From: Betaproteobacteria bacterium
GTDB taxonomy: Bacteria; Pseudomonadota; Gammaproteobacteria; Burkholderiales; SG8-39
Direction of reading: 5' to 3'
Assembly: GCA_009693435.1 (NCBI GenBank)
Contig: SHXF01000027.1
Coordinates: forward strand, 1-46,125
Length of the DNA stretch: 46,125 nt
The notes under the pieces are model-generated. The model did not search any database and was not told the origin of the DNA. It saw nothing but the letters and a program-made list of their open reading frames with translations. Positions 1 through 7,384 of this stretch are shown here, piece after piece (the stretch's first letter is position 1; each line of letters opens with the position of its first letter). Position numbers and translations under genes: made by a program.

Positions 1-15
1 CATTCACTCCCAATC

Positions 16-35
16 CCCTCGTAAAATCGAGGGGC
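16..35. other. Short perfect hairpin
   Basis: CCCCTCG and CGAGGGG form a 7-bp stem around a 6-base loop. No T-run follows on the top strand, so it is not a convincing intrinsic terminator. It could be a REP-like palindrome or an end structure of the neighbouring insertion-sequence remnant. The role is unknown. Confidence 0.35.
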
Positions 36-94
36 GATCATGTCCTGTCGTCGCCGCAGCGGCTACCGCCGACTAGTTCATCGGCTTACCGCCT

Positions 95-145
95 ACTGGG
101 GGATTTTGAAGTGGCCATCACTGGGGGAGTTTGGGTGGCCACCGG
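95..145. mobile_element. IS21-like terminal repeats (remnant)
   Basis: Two near-identical segments of about 24 bp lie head to tail at 95-119 and 120-143. Both begin ACTGGGGGA and end in GTGGCCAY. Multiple short repeats containing GTGGCCA are, from memory, a feature of the ends of IS21-family elements. No transposase is visible in the window, so only the terminus is present, or the rest lies to the left. The segment directly abuts the broken end of a GMC oxidoreductase fragment, so this insertion or a later deletion probably truncated that gene. The family assignment is by recognition only. Confidence 0.5.
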
Positions 146-147
146 GG

Positions 148-355
148 CTACATCCGCGCCACCGCCATGACCGCCCACCACCCCATGGGCACCTGCCGCA
201 TGGGAGCGGACGACATGGCCGTCGTGGATTCGGAACTGCGGGTGCGTGGAGTGGAAAAACTGCGCGTCATCGACGCGTCGATGATGCCGGAACTGGTTTG
301 CGGGAATATCAATGCTTGTGTGTTGATAATTGCGGAGAGGGAGTGGATTTTGTGA
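148..355 (+). pseudogene. GMC oxidoreductase (choline-dehydrogenase-like), C-terminal fragment
   Basis: The reading frame encodes the conserved C-terminal end of a glucose-methanol-choline (GMC) flavin oxidoreductase. HPMGTCRMG contains the active-site histidine region, and it is followed by [18 protein letters not shown] and GNINA, the usual FAD-proximal end motif. Intact family members have about 530-560 residues; only about 65 remain. The N-terminal FAD-binding domain is missing because homology stops at the IS21-like repeats. The last residues (EREWIL) also differ from the usual ending, which suggests a small frameshift near the stop. An ATG at 131 could initiate a short peptide, but no functional enzyme can result. 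Confidence 0.8.
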
Positions 356-522
356 TGTGATGGACTGATACGCGCAATTAACTATGCAAAACAACGCTGC
401 TGGTTGGCGACAAGTCGGATTCGTCATTTTCGGATTACTGCTTCAATACGAATGCGCCAACTGGAATACCATCGCAGCTAAAAAATCGATTTACGCAACT
501 GAATTAGTGATCTCCTTAACCA

Positions 523-764
523 TGAGCCTCTTGCAAAACTATTTTGTCTAAACATTCTCAAAAAAGCAGTGATTTACCTTGATTAGAAGGTGAAATACGC
601 GCTTTTTCTACCGCTGCAAAACATGGACAAAATCGCAAATGCTCCTATTCGCGTCAAACGGGCTTATGGCGCGTTTTCAGTCATTTTGACCAAGACAGCA
701 GTAACGCTGTCTTGACCTCACAGAGGCTGGTTTAGAAATTGTCGCGACTTTTGCAACAGGCTCA
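523..764. mobile_element. MITE-like 242-bp AT-rich element with terminal inverted repeats
   Basis: The left end (523-540) and the reverse complement of the right end (747-764) both read TGAGCCTSTTGCAAAAST, with two differences over 18 bases. The interior is clearly more AT-rich than its surroundings and holds no gene. It contains a 9-bp-stem hairpin at 691-714 (CAAGACAGC / GCTGTCTTG, 6-base loop). TTGCAAAA-type ends occur on several IS families, so this looks like a non-autonomous derivative or a deleted IS. No clear target-site duplication was found. Together with 356-522, which holds nothing recognisable, it fills the gap before the first intact gene. Confidence 0.5.
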
Positions 765-780
765 GTAGTGAATTTATATA
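751..780 (+). promoter_or_regulatory. Candidate promoter at the element edge
   Basis: TTGCAA (751-756, inside the right inverted repeat of the MITE-like element) and TATATA (775-780) are separated by 18 bases and face the substrate-binding-protein gene at 827. Each hexamer matches 4 of 6 consensus bases. The arrangement resembles the hybrid promoters made by insertion-sequence ends. This is a prediction only. Confidence 0.3.
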
Positions 781-826
781 GAGGTGCCCTACAATATGAG
801 CGTTGCGTGCATCGAAGGCAGAAAGC

Positions 827-1867
827 ATGACCTCGAATAGGAAGCATTTCGGCGACACCCGCGCCGGGCACGATCGCCGTAATTTTCTCAAGACCGGCGC
901 CGCACTGCTTGCGCCGCTCGCCACCGGCTTTCCGGGACCGGGCTTCGGCCAGGGCGCGGCCCCTGTCGGATTTCAGCTGAGCTGGGTGAAGAGCGCGCAG
1001 TACAGCGGTTTTTTTTCGGGCATCGACAACGGCTTCTACAAGCAGGAGGGGATAGAAGCGGTGTTCACCTCGGGTGGTCCGGGGATCGATACGGTGGCCA
1101 ACGTGGCGCAGGGCAAGTCGGACATGGGCGATCGGCCCAGCGGCGCGCTGATCGTCGCGCGCGACAAAGGCATCCCGATCAGGATCATCGGCGCGACCTT
1201 TCAGAAAAGCCCGGGCAGCCTGCTCAGTCCGGCGACAAAGCCGATACGCAGCATCAGGGAACTGGCGGGCAAGACCGTGGCGCTGCCCAATACCGCGCGT
1301 CCCCTCGTATCGCAAATGATCAAGGAGGCAGGGGTCGATGCCAACTCGGTCACCATCGTGCCCGTCGGCACCGATCCGGGGATCCTCGCCAGCGGCCAGG
1401 TGGACGCCTACTACGGCTACTCGACCAACCAGGGGATGATGCTGCGCATGCGCGGCTTCAATATCCACGTGCTGAACATGACCGACGCGGGTGCGCCGCA
1501 CCTGGTGGGCGCCATCTACGCGCGCGAATCGTTTCTGAAGGACCACCGCGATGCGGTGGTGCGCTGGTTGCGCGCCTCGATACGAGGTTGGGAATGGGCG
1601 CTGGCGAATCCCGAGAAGTCCATCGACATGCTTATCAGCAGGCATGGCGCGCCCGGACTGAACCACACCCAGCAGCTCGCCGAGTTGAAGGAAAGCACCG
1701 AGTTCATCCGCGGACCGGCCGGGAAAAACGGCTTGTTATGGCTCGATGCGGCGATCGTGCAGACGGAGATCGACCAGATGCGCACGGTGGGCCTGGTGAA
1801 ATCGAAACTGAGCGCGGCCGAACTGTGCGATCCGCAATTCATCATCGCCGCGCACAAGAAGGCATGA
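827..1867 (+). CDS. ABC transporter substrate-binding protein (NMT1/SsuA-like), Tat-exported
   Basis: This 346-residue periplasmic binding protein belongs to the NMT1/THI5 and taurine/aliphatic-sulfonate (SsuA/TauA) type. RRNFLKTGAALLAPLA at about residues 17-32 is a twin-arginine signal with a hydrophobic stretch. The mature part has the family features QLSWVKSAQYSGFF and GFYKQEGIEAVF near the start, and then two alpha/beta lobes. ATG 827 is chosen because it gives the Tat signal a short N-region; a TTG at 803 in the same frame is less likely. Such proteins normally work with an ATPase and a permease, and neither sits beside it. A permease remnant at about 5.5 kb may be the last trace of its partner. 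The substrate is unknown. Confidence 0.85.
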   Translation: MTSNRKHFGDTRAGHDRRNFLKTGAALLAPLATGFPGPGFGQGAAPVGFQLSWVKSAQYSGFFSGIDNGFYKQEGIEAVFTSGGPGIDTVANVAQGKSDMGDRPSGALIVARDKGIPIRIIGATFQKSPGSLLSPATKPIRSIRELAGKTVALPNTARPLVSQMIKEAGVDANSVTIVPVGTDPGILASGQVDAYYGYSTNQGMMLRMRGFNIHVLNMTDAGAPHLVGAIYARESFLKDHRDAVVRWLRASIRGWEWALANPEKSIDMLISRHGAPGLNHTQQLAELKESTEFIRGPAGKNGLLWLDAAIVQTEIDQMRTVGLVKSKLSAAELCDPQFIIAAHKKA

Positions 1868-1924
1868 TCGGAAAGCATAATCACGCAACTGCGTGTCACG
1901 GAAACAACCTCCAGGAGTTTGCGC

Positions 1925-2890
1925 GTGCAAAGAATCGCGTTCGTTGCGTTGCTTGCCACCCTGCTCTCGCCGGCGTGTGCCATTGCCCAGGACTACCCGG
2001 CTAGGCCGATACGGATGCTGGTCGGCTTTGCACCCGGCGGCGCGGCCGATATCATCGGACGCATCGTCACGCCGCGCCTGTCGGAAGCGCTCAAGCAATC
2101 GGTGGTCATCGACAATCGAGCCGGCGCCTCGGGCATCATTGCCACCGAAATGGCGGCGCGCGCAGCGCCGGACGGCTATACCCTGCTGGTGGGCACCATG
2201 ACCACGCACGCCATTGCCCCCGGGCTGTACAAGACCCTGCCTTATGACGCGGTCAAGGACTTTGCGCCGGTCGTCTACCTGGGGAGCATTCCGCTGATGA
2301 TGAGCGTCAGCGCCACCCTGCCGGTAAGTTCGGTGAAAGAGTTCATCGCGCTCGCCAAGGCCGCGCCGGGGAAATACACCTTCGCCACCGCGGGCAATGG
2401 CACGCCGCCGCACCTGGCCGGCGAACTGTTCAAGCTCAAGACCGGAATCGACCTGGTGCATGTGCCGTACAAAGGCACCGCACCTGCGGTCGCCGACTTG
2501 GTGTCGGGACAGGTCAGCATCACCATCGACGGCGTGGCGGTGCAGGTGCCGCACGTCAAGTCCGGCAAATTGCGCGCGCTCGCCACCGCGACTGAAAAGC
2601 GGCTCGCGCCGCTCCCCGATGTGCCGACCTTCGGCGAGCAGGGATACGCCGGCCTGGAGATGTCGCTCTGGTACGGCGTCTTTGCGCCCTCGGCCACGCC
2701 CGGGACCATCGTCGCCAGGCTGAATGCGGAGATCTCCAGAGTGCTGGCGATGCCCGAGGTCAGGCAACGTCTTGCGGAACTCGCGGTCGAGCCCGGCGGC
2801 GGCACGCCGGAACAGTTCGGTGCGTTCATGCAGACGGAGACGAAGCGCTGGGCGCTCGTGGTGCAGCAGGCCAACATCAAAGTGGAATAA
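1925..2890 (+). CDS. Bug/TctC-family tripartite tricarboxylate transporter receptor
   Basis: This 321-residue extracytoplasmic binding protein has an N-terminal Sec signal ending in AIAQ before DYPARPIR. Family signatures are FAPGGAADIIGR, DNRAGASG, the PDGYTLL block and the ligand-lobe motif HVPYKGTAP. GTG 1925 is preferred because an AGGAG lies 7 bases upstream at 1913-1917; the in-frame TTG at 1919 would be too close to it. Family members bind carboxylates or related small acids. It lies 57 bp after the ABC binding protein and is followed by a tandem repeat and the RraA-like gene, so it may serve the same small catabolic unit. Confidence 0.92.
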   Translation: MQRIAFVALLATLLSPACAIAQDYPARPIRMLVGFAPGGAADIIGRIVTPRLSEALKQSVVIDNRAGASGIIATEMAARAAPDGYTLLVGTMTTHAIAPGLYKTLPYDAVKDFAPVVYLGSIPLMMSVSATLPVSSVKEFIALAKAAPGKYTFATAGNGTPPHLAGELFKLKTGIDLVHVPYKGTAPAVADLVSGQVSITIDGVAVQVPHVKSGKLRALATATEKRLAPLPDVPTFGEQGYAGLEMSLWYGVFAPSATPGTIVARLNAEISRVLAMPEVRQRLAELAVEPGGGTPEQFGAFMQTETKRWALVVQQANIKVE

Positions 2891-2896
2891 CAAGGT

Positions 2897-2976
2897 CGAT
2901 AAGTTCGGGTCGATAAGTTCGGGCCGATAAGTTCGGGTCGATAAGTTCAGGCCGATAAGTTCAGGCCGATAAGTTC
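2897..2976. repeat. 14-bp tandem repeat, six copies
   Basis: The unit CGATAAGTTCRGGY starts at 2897, 2911, 2925, 2939, 2953 and 2967; the last copy stops at CGATAAGTTC. Copies differ only at two positions. The array sits between a Bug receptor stop codon and the Shine-Dalgarno (AAGGA, 2977-2981) of the RraA-like gene, so it lies in the intercistronic leader. Nothing shows a protein-binding role. Slipped-strand variation in copy number is plausible. Confidence 0.95.
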
Positions 2977-2987
2977 AAGGACGTCCC

Positions 2988-3689
2988 ATGCTCAAAGTCT
3001 GCGACATGCCGCCCCAGGCCGATCCGCAATTGCTGGCCCGTCTGAGCGCGATCGACCCGACCACGATCGGCCACTTCCGTCACTACGGTTTTGTCGATCC
3101 CGAGGTGCGGGCGGTGATTCAGGGACGGCGGGTGGTCGGCACGGCCGTCACCGTATGCATGCCGGCAATCGACTCGGCGCTGCTGCATTACGTGGTGAGC
3201 CGCTGCCGGCCGGGTGACGTGCTGATCATCGATCGCCTCGGCGACCGGCGCCATGCCTGCATGGGCGGCGTAGTGGCCGCGGCGATGAAGGTCGCGGGCA
3301 TCGCCGCGGTGATCCTGGACGGGCTGGCCTGCGACTTCGCCGAGATCCGCGACATCGATCTGCCGGTGTGGTGCCGCGGCGAGGCGGTGCTCACCGCCAA
3401 ATTCATGGGCGTGGGCGGCGCGATCAACATTCCGGTGTCTTGCGGCGGCGTCGCGGTCACGCCGGGGGACATCGTGCTCGCCGATTCAGGCGGGGTGCTG
3501 CTGTTGCCCCCGGATGCGGACGAAGTGGGTTATTGCATCGAGAAGGCGTTGCCGATGCAGGCCGGCGAGCCCGCCAAGCTCAAGGAGATTCGCGGCGGCA
3601 AACGCATCGGCGATCTGTCGGGGGCGAACCAGCGCATCGACGCGCTGCTCTCGGCGCAAGCCGAGGAGTTTGCACGATGGCGCAAGTAG
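2988..3689 (+). CDS. RraA-family protein (HMG/CHA-aldolase-like)
   Basis: This 233-residue protein has the RraA / 4-hydroxy-4-methyl-2-oxoglutarate aldolase fold. GTAVTV, PGDVLIID, the glycine-rich stretch around residues 93-105 and GIAAVILDG (104-112) are recognisable. In aldolases of this family an Arg-Asp pair after the DG motif binds substrate and metal. Here the segment reads DGLACD, so the arginine is replaced by Cys115 while Asp116 is kept. That makes standard aldolase activity uncertain. ATG 2988 has AAGGA 6 bases upstream. Neighbours are a Bug receptor upstream and a GlcG-like gene convergent downstream, consistent with carboxylic-acid metabolism. Older annotations call such proteins dimethylmenaquinone methyltransferase, which is wrong. 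Confidence 0.85.
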   Translation: MLKVCDMPPQADPQLLARLSAIDPTTIGHFRHYGFVDPEVRAVIQGRRVVGTAVTVCMPAIDSALLHYVVSRCRPGDVLIIDRLGDRRHACMGGVVAAAMKVAGIAAVILDGLACDFAEIRDIDLPVWCRGEAVLTAKFMGVGGAINIPVSCGGVAVTPGDIVLADSGGVLLLPPDADEVGYCIEKALPMQAGEPAKLKEIRGGKRIGDLSGANQRIDALLSAQAEEFARWRK

Positions 3690-3740
3690 ATTGTCTTGTT
3701 CGCCGCGTGGCAGGAGAACCCTGCCACGGCGTTGCGGAAC

Positions 3741-4181
3741 CTAATCGTTGAAAACGAAGTCGGTCTTCGCGCCTTCGATCGTGGCAACCGCCGCGAGCGC
3801 GACTTCGCGGTCCTGTTCGCCGGTGCCCGAACCTACGCCAACCGCGCCGACGCAGACGCCGCCGACAATGACCGGCACGCCGCCCTTCAACGACAGGTTG
3901 CGCCCGCGCGTGGTGATCGCGAGCTTGAGTTCCATGTCCGAATTGCCGCGGGGCCCGGTCGGCGCTCGCGCAGATGCCGCGCTCACCGCCTTGTTGTGCG
4001 AGGAGTCGATGGAGACGAACTTGGCGCCGTCCATGCGCACGAAGGCGAGCAGGTGGCCGCCATCATCCACGACGGTGATGCACTGCGGCTGGTTTATGGC
4101 GCGCGCTTTGGCCATGCCCGCTTCGAGCGCTTTCAGGGCCGCGGCGTGCGAGAGCTTCAGGGATGCGTAGGTGTCCGGCAT
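3741..4181 (-). CDS. GlcG/HbpS-family (DUF336) protein
   Basis: This 146-residue protein is of the GlcG/HbpS family. Motifs are VVDDGGHLLAFVRMDGA, SIDSSHNKAVSAASA and a C-terminal VPVIVGGVCVGAVGVGSGTG. Members bind haem or small ligands, or accompany glycolate and other oxidation genes; the biochemical role is usually unclear. No signal peptide is visible. The gene runs opposite to the RraA-like gene (51-bp convergent gap) and is divergent from the amidase at 4259 (77 bp), so the short gap at 4182-4258 may hold both promoters. Such genes often lie next to amidase or hydrolase genes in Bug-rich catabolic clusters. Confidence 0.88.
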   Translation of the reverse strand: MPDTYASLKLSHAAALKALEAGMAKARAINQPQCITVVDDGGHLLAFVRMDGAKFVSIDSSHNKAVSAASARAPTGPRGNSDMELKLAITTRGRNLSLKGGVPVIVGGVCVGAVGVGSGTGEQDREVALAAVATIEGAKTDFVFND

Positions 4182-4258
4182 GTCGTCGACCCATTATGAG
4201 AACCTGCGCGATGATAGCAAGATGGTAGCAACTTGGTAAGAACAGGAGGACCGGATTC

Positions 4259-5437
4259 ATGACGATAGTCGATCCCTGGCATTGCTTCTGCGACTATGAA
4301 ACCGTCGAACTGCAGCCGACCGGCGAGGGCGTGCTGTCGGGCCTGTCGTTCGCCATCAAGGACAACATCCACGTCGCCGGGTTTCGCACCGGCTGTGGCA
4401 ATCCCGACTGGTTGCGCACCCATGCGCCGGCTGCCGCCACGGCCTCTTGCGTGCTGCGCCTGTTGCAGGCGGGCGCGCGGCTCGCCGGCAAGACACAGTG
4501 CGACGAGTTGTTCTTCAGCCTCGAAGGCGAGAACGCGCACTATGGCACGCCCATCAATCCCGCCGCACCCGATCGCATTCCGGGAGGCTCATCGAGCGGC
4601 GCGGCAGTCGCGGTCGCGTCGAAGCTGGTTGACTTCGCGATAGGCACGGACGCGGGCGGCTCGGTGCGCATACCGGCCGCGCTGTGCGGCTTGTGGGGCA
4701 TGCGGCCTACACACGGCCGCATGCCGGGCGACGGCACGGTGGGACTCGCGCCCAGCCTCGGCACCATCGGCTGGTTTGCGCGCGAACCTCGCTTGCTGGC
4801 GCGAGTCGGCGAAACCCTGCTTGATCCCGATCCGGTTGTGTTCAAGCCGCGGCGGCTGTTGATCGCCGAGGATGCAATGGCGCTGGCCGACGACGCGGTG
4901 CGCGCCGCCATTGCGCCGTTCGTTGCGCGCATCGCCGCCCGCTTCGATGCCGTCCTCGAGGTGCAGGCGGCGCCTGAGGGCATCGCCAACTGGCTCGCCG
5001 CGCTGCGCACGGTGCAAGGCTGGGAGGCGTGGCAGACCCACGGCGAGTGGATCACGCGCGAGCAACCGAACCTTGGCGCCGTCATTCGCCAGCGCTTCGA
5101 CTGGGCGAAGAGCATTGCCGCCGATGCCGTGCCGCCCGCCAGAGAAATCCGCCGCCGTGTAAGCGAACGCTTTCATGCGCTGCTGGGCGACGATGCGTTG
5201 TTGCTGTTGCCGACAGTAGCCTCGGCCGCGCCCCGGCTGGGCACGACGGGCGCGGCGCTGGACGCCTTTCGCGGGCGCACCCTGCAGCTTGCGGCCTGGT
5301 CAGGCGCGACCGGCGTGCCGCAACTCGCGTTGCCCGCCGGGCAGGTGGACGGTGCGCCGGTCGGTCTGTCGATCATCGCGCCGCGCAATGCCGACCGCGC
5401 GCTGCTCGGCTGGGCGGAACAATCGCTGGTCACTTGA
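4259..5437 (+). CDS. Amidase-signature hydrolase (short, AtzF/allophanate-hydrolase-like)
   Basis: This 392-residue member of the amidase signature superfamily hydrolyses an amide or ureide bond. The Ser-cisSer-Lys triad can be placed: Lys34 in AIKDNI, the serine cluster 111-113 in PGGSSSGAA, and nucleophile Ser135 in DAGGSVRIPAA. It is shorter than typical amidases (about 450-500 residues) and starts almost directly at the catalytic lysine region, as in compact allophanate-hydrolase or indole-acetamide-hydrolase-like members. ATG 4259 follows a strong AGGAGGA. The true substrate cannot be told from sequence. It is one of two amidases within 3 kb, on opposite strands. Confidence 0.9.
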   Translation: MTIVDPWHCFCDYETVELQPTGEGVLSGLSFAIKDNIHVAGFRTGCGNPDWLRTHAPAAATASCVLRLLQAGARLAGKTQCDELFFSLEGENAHYGTPINPAAPDRIPGGSSSGAAVAVASKLVDFAIGTDAGGSVRIPAALCGLWGMRPTHGRMPGDGTVGLAPSLGTIGWFAREPRLLARVGETLLDPDPVVFKPRRLLIAEDAMALADDAVRAAIAPFVARIAARFDAVLEVQAAPEGIANWLAALRTVQGWEAWQTHGEWITREQPNLGAVIRQRFDWAKSIAADAVPPAREIRRRVSERFHALLGDDALLLLPTVASAAPRLGTTGAALDAFRGRTLQLAAWSGATGVPQLALPAGQVDGAPVGLSIIAPRNADRALLGWAEQSLVT

Positions 5438-5494
5438 GGACCGGCGGATTCAATGGCGCTATTTCTTGACGCAAATTCTTGACGTTATTGCACG

Positions 5495-5742
5495 ACCGGC
5501 AACGCCACCGGACGTGAAATCAAAGCCGGGCTGCGGGTCGCGGGCGCCAGCGCAATCCTCGCCGCCATGCTCGCCGAGTGGCTGACCGGAGTGAAGGGCC
5601 TCGGTTACCTGATCCTGGATTGCGCCGACCTGCGCGAGGTCGGATGATGTGGGCTGCGATCGTCACCTCGATGCTCGTGGCGCTCGCGGTGTTCTGGAGC
5701 ACCGCGACGGTCGAGCGTTCCGTGCTGCACTGGAAAGCCTGA
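5495..5742 (+). pseudogene. ABC transporter permease remnant (SsuC/TauC-like C-terminus), frameshifted
   Basis: One frame reads AGLRVAGASAILAAMLAEW followed by GLGYLI (about 5525-5646) and ends in a stop at 5643-5645. The adjacent frame continues from 5644 with WAAIVTSMLVALAVFW and ends HWKA before a stop at 5740-5742. Together they match the last transmembrane segments of an ABC permease: the LRVA...AE.L.G..GLGYL region, then the final helix. The gene therefore has lost its N-terminal two-thirds and carries a frameshift. The rest of the interval 5438-5892 shows no recognisable gene. It could be what remains of the transporter that served the binding protein at 827. Confidence 0.6.
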
Positions 5743-5873
5743 AACCGCTTCGGCCGCACCGGGTGCTTGCGCGGGACGGCTGCCGATTTCTTTCGTCTGG
5801 TTCCGCTGATTGTTCCGGGCTTGGCGTGCCGCATCCGCTGGTTCAGCCGCAAGCGCACCGATCGGATCCACGA

Positions 5874-5889
5874 CCGGGGAAATTCCCGG
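5874..5889 (-). terminator. Weak hairpin downstream of amidase gene
   Basis: CCGGG and CCCGG form a 5-bp stem with a 6-base loop, a few bases beyond the stop codon of the leftward amidase gene ending at 5893. There is no clear U-tract, so it would be a weak terminator at best. Confidence 0.25.
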
Positions 5890-5892
5890 ACC

Positions 5893-7323
5893 TCAGTAAA
5901 GCCCTGCTTTCGGGGCCCGCAGTTGCGAGTACCCCGCCACGGCTTCATAAGCGTGCGCCGCGCGCAGCACCTTTGCGTCCGCCGCTCTTGGCCCGACGAT
6001 GTGCAGCGCGACTGGCAGGCCCTCCCCGGTCAGGCCGGCAGGCACGCTGATCGCCGGTTGCTGGGTCAGGTTGAAGAGCGCCGTGAACGGCGTCCACGCG
6101 CGCCGGTTCGCAAATTTCTCGAACGCCTCCGGGTAGTAGCGTTCGGCCGCGAACGCGGGCGCCGCGACGGTGGGCGTGATCAGCAGGTCGTAGTCCTGGT
6201 GAAAGGCATGCATGCGCCGCGCGAGCGACTGGCATTGCTCCTGTATGCGCAGGTAGTCCGCGAGCGAAATGTCCGGCCCCTCGAGGATGTCGCGCGCGCT
6301 GGCCGAGACCTGCGCCCTTTGCGCGGGGGTCAGATTGCGCAGGGAGTAGCGCACCGTGCCGCGCAGCAGGGTGACGTAAGAGTCGGTCGGGTCCTCGACC
6401 GGCGGGTCCCTCTCCTCGACGACAGCCCCCAGGCCGCGCAGCACTTCGCCCGCCCTGCGCACCGCGTCGCAAAGCTCGAGGTCCACTTGCTGCGCATAGC
6501 CGAGCGTCAGGCTCATGGCGATCCGCCAGCCGCGGATGCCGCCTTCGAGCAACTGCTCGTAGTCGACGTTGTCCGCCGGCAGCGCCAGCGGATCGCGCGC
6601 GTCCGGGCGCGTGGCGATGGCAAGAACCCGCGCCGCGTCCCGGACGCTGTGCGTGATCGGCCCGTTGCACGAGAGTGCGCCCGCAACGCTGGGCGGATAC
6701 AGGGGCACGCGGCCGCCGCTCGGCTTGTAACCCACGACGCCCGTGAGCGCGGCGGGGATGCGTATCGATCCGCCTGCGTCGGAGCCTACGGCAAAGGTAC
6801 AGAATCCGGCGGATACGGCAGCGGCCGCGCCGCCGCTGGAGCCGCCCGCCTGCTTTGCCGGATTCCAGGGATTTCGCGTGACGCCGGTAAGCGGGCTGAT
6901 GGTGATCGGCCCCATCGCAAATTCCGGCAGGGTGGTAAGCCCGAGGAATACCGCGCCGGACTCCAGGCAGCGGGCGACGATGGGCGAGTTCTCCGTCATC
7001 GGCGCAGTCGAGGTCGTGAGCGAGCCGCGTCGCGAGGGATAACCCTTGACCGGGAGGTTGTCCTTCGCGGTGAAGGTCACACCGTCGAGCGCGCCCAGCG
7101 GCTCGCCGCGCTGCCAGCGCGCCTCCGCTGCCCTCGCCGATCGCAGCGCGCCCGCTTCATCGAGGTGCACGAAAGCGTTGATCACGGGGTTGCGCGCGCG
7201 GATGCGGGCAAGCTGCGCGTTCACCACGTCGACCGGGGACAGCCGCTTGTCACGAAAGGCGTGGACAAGCTCGGCTATGCCGAGGTCTTCCGGCGTGTCG
7301 CAGTCAATCCTGTCAGGCGTCAC
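5893..7323 (-). CDS. Amidase-signature family hydrolase
   Basis: This 476-residue full-length amidase has all catalytic elements: Lys87 in FTAKDN, the GGSSGG serines at 162-163, and nucleophile Ser186 in SDAGGSIRIPAA. The start is GTG at 7323 (GTGACGCCT) with a GAGAG about 7 bases upstream. It lies 61 bp downstream of the Rieske oxygenase gene on the same strand and is probably co-transcribed with it. A possible role is releasing an acid from an amide before or after ring hydroxylation, but the substrate is unknown. It is not closely similar to the shorter amidase at 4259; the two differ in length and in the regions around the motifs. Confidence 0.92.
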   Translation of the reverse strand: MTPDRIDCDTPEDLGIAELVHAFRDKRLSPVDVVNAQLARIRARNPVINAFVHLDEAGALRSARAAEARWQRGEPLGALDGVTFTAKDNLPVKGYPSRRGSLTTSTAPMTENSPIVARCLESGAVFLGLTTLPEFAMGPITISPLTGVTRNPWNPAKQAGGSSGGAAAAVSAGFCTFAVGSDAGGSIRIPAALTGVVGYKPSGGRVPLYPPSVAGALSCNGPITHSVRDAARVLAIATRPDARDPLALPADNVDYEQLLEGGIRGWRIAMSLTLGYAQQVDLELCDAVRRAGEVLRGLGAVVEERDPPVEDPTDSYVTLLRGTVRYSLRNLTPAQRAQVSASARDILEGPDISLADYLRIQEQCQSLARRMHAFHQDYDLLITPTVAAPAFAAERYYPEAFEKFANRRAWTPFTALFNLTQQPAISVPAGLTGEGLPVALHIVGPRAADAKVLRAAHAYEAVAGYSQLRAPKAGLY

Positions 7324-7384
7324 GTTTTTCTCTCAGGCGGGCTGCGGTGCGTGCCGGCGAGGGTGCGCCGCGTTGTCGAGAAAG

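Noticed and set aside
795..839. 14-codon upstream frame overlapping the start of the binding-protein gene at 827
   Set aside because: It has a GAGG upstream but no conserved content; there is no evidence it is translated.
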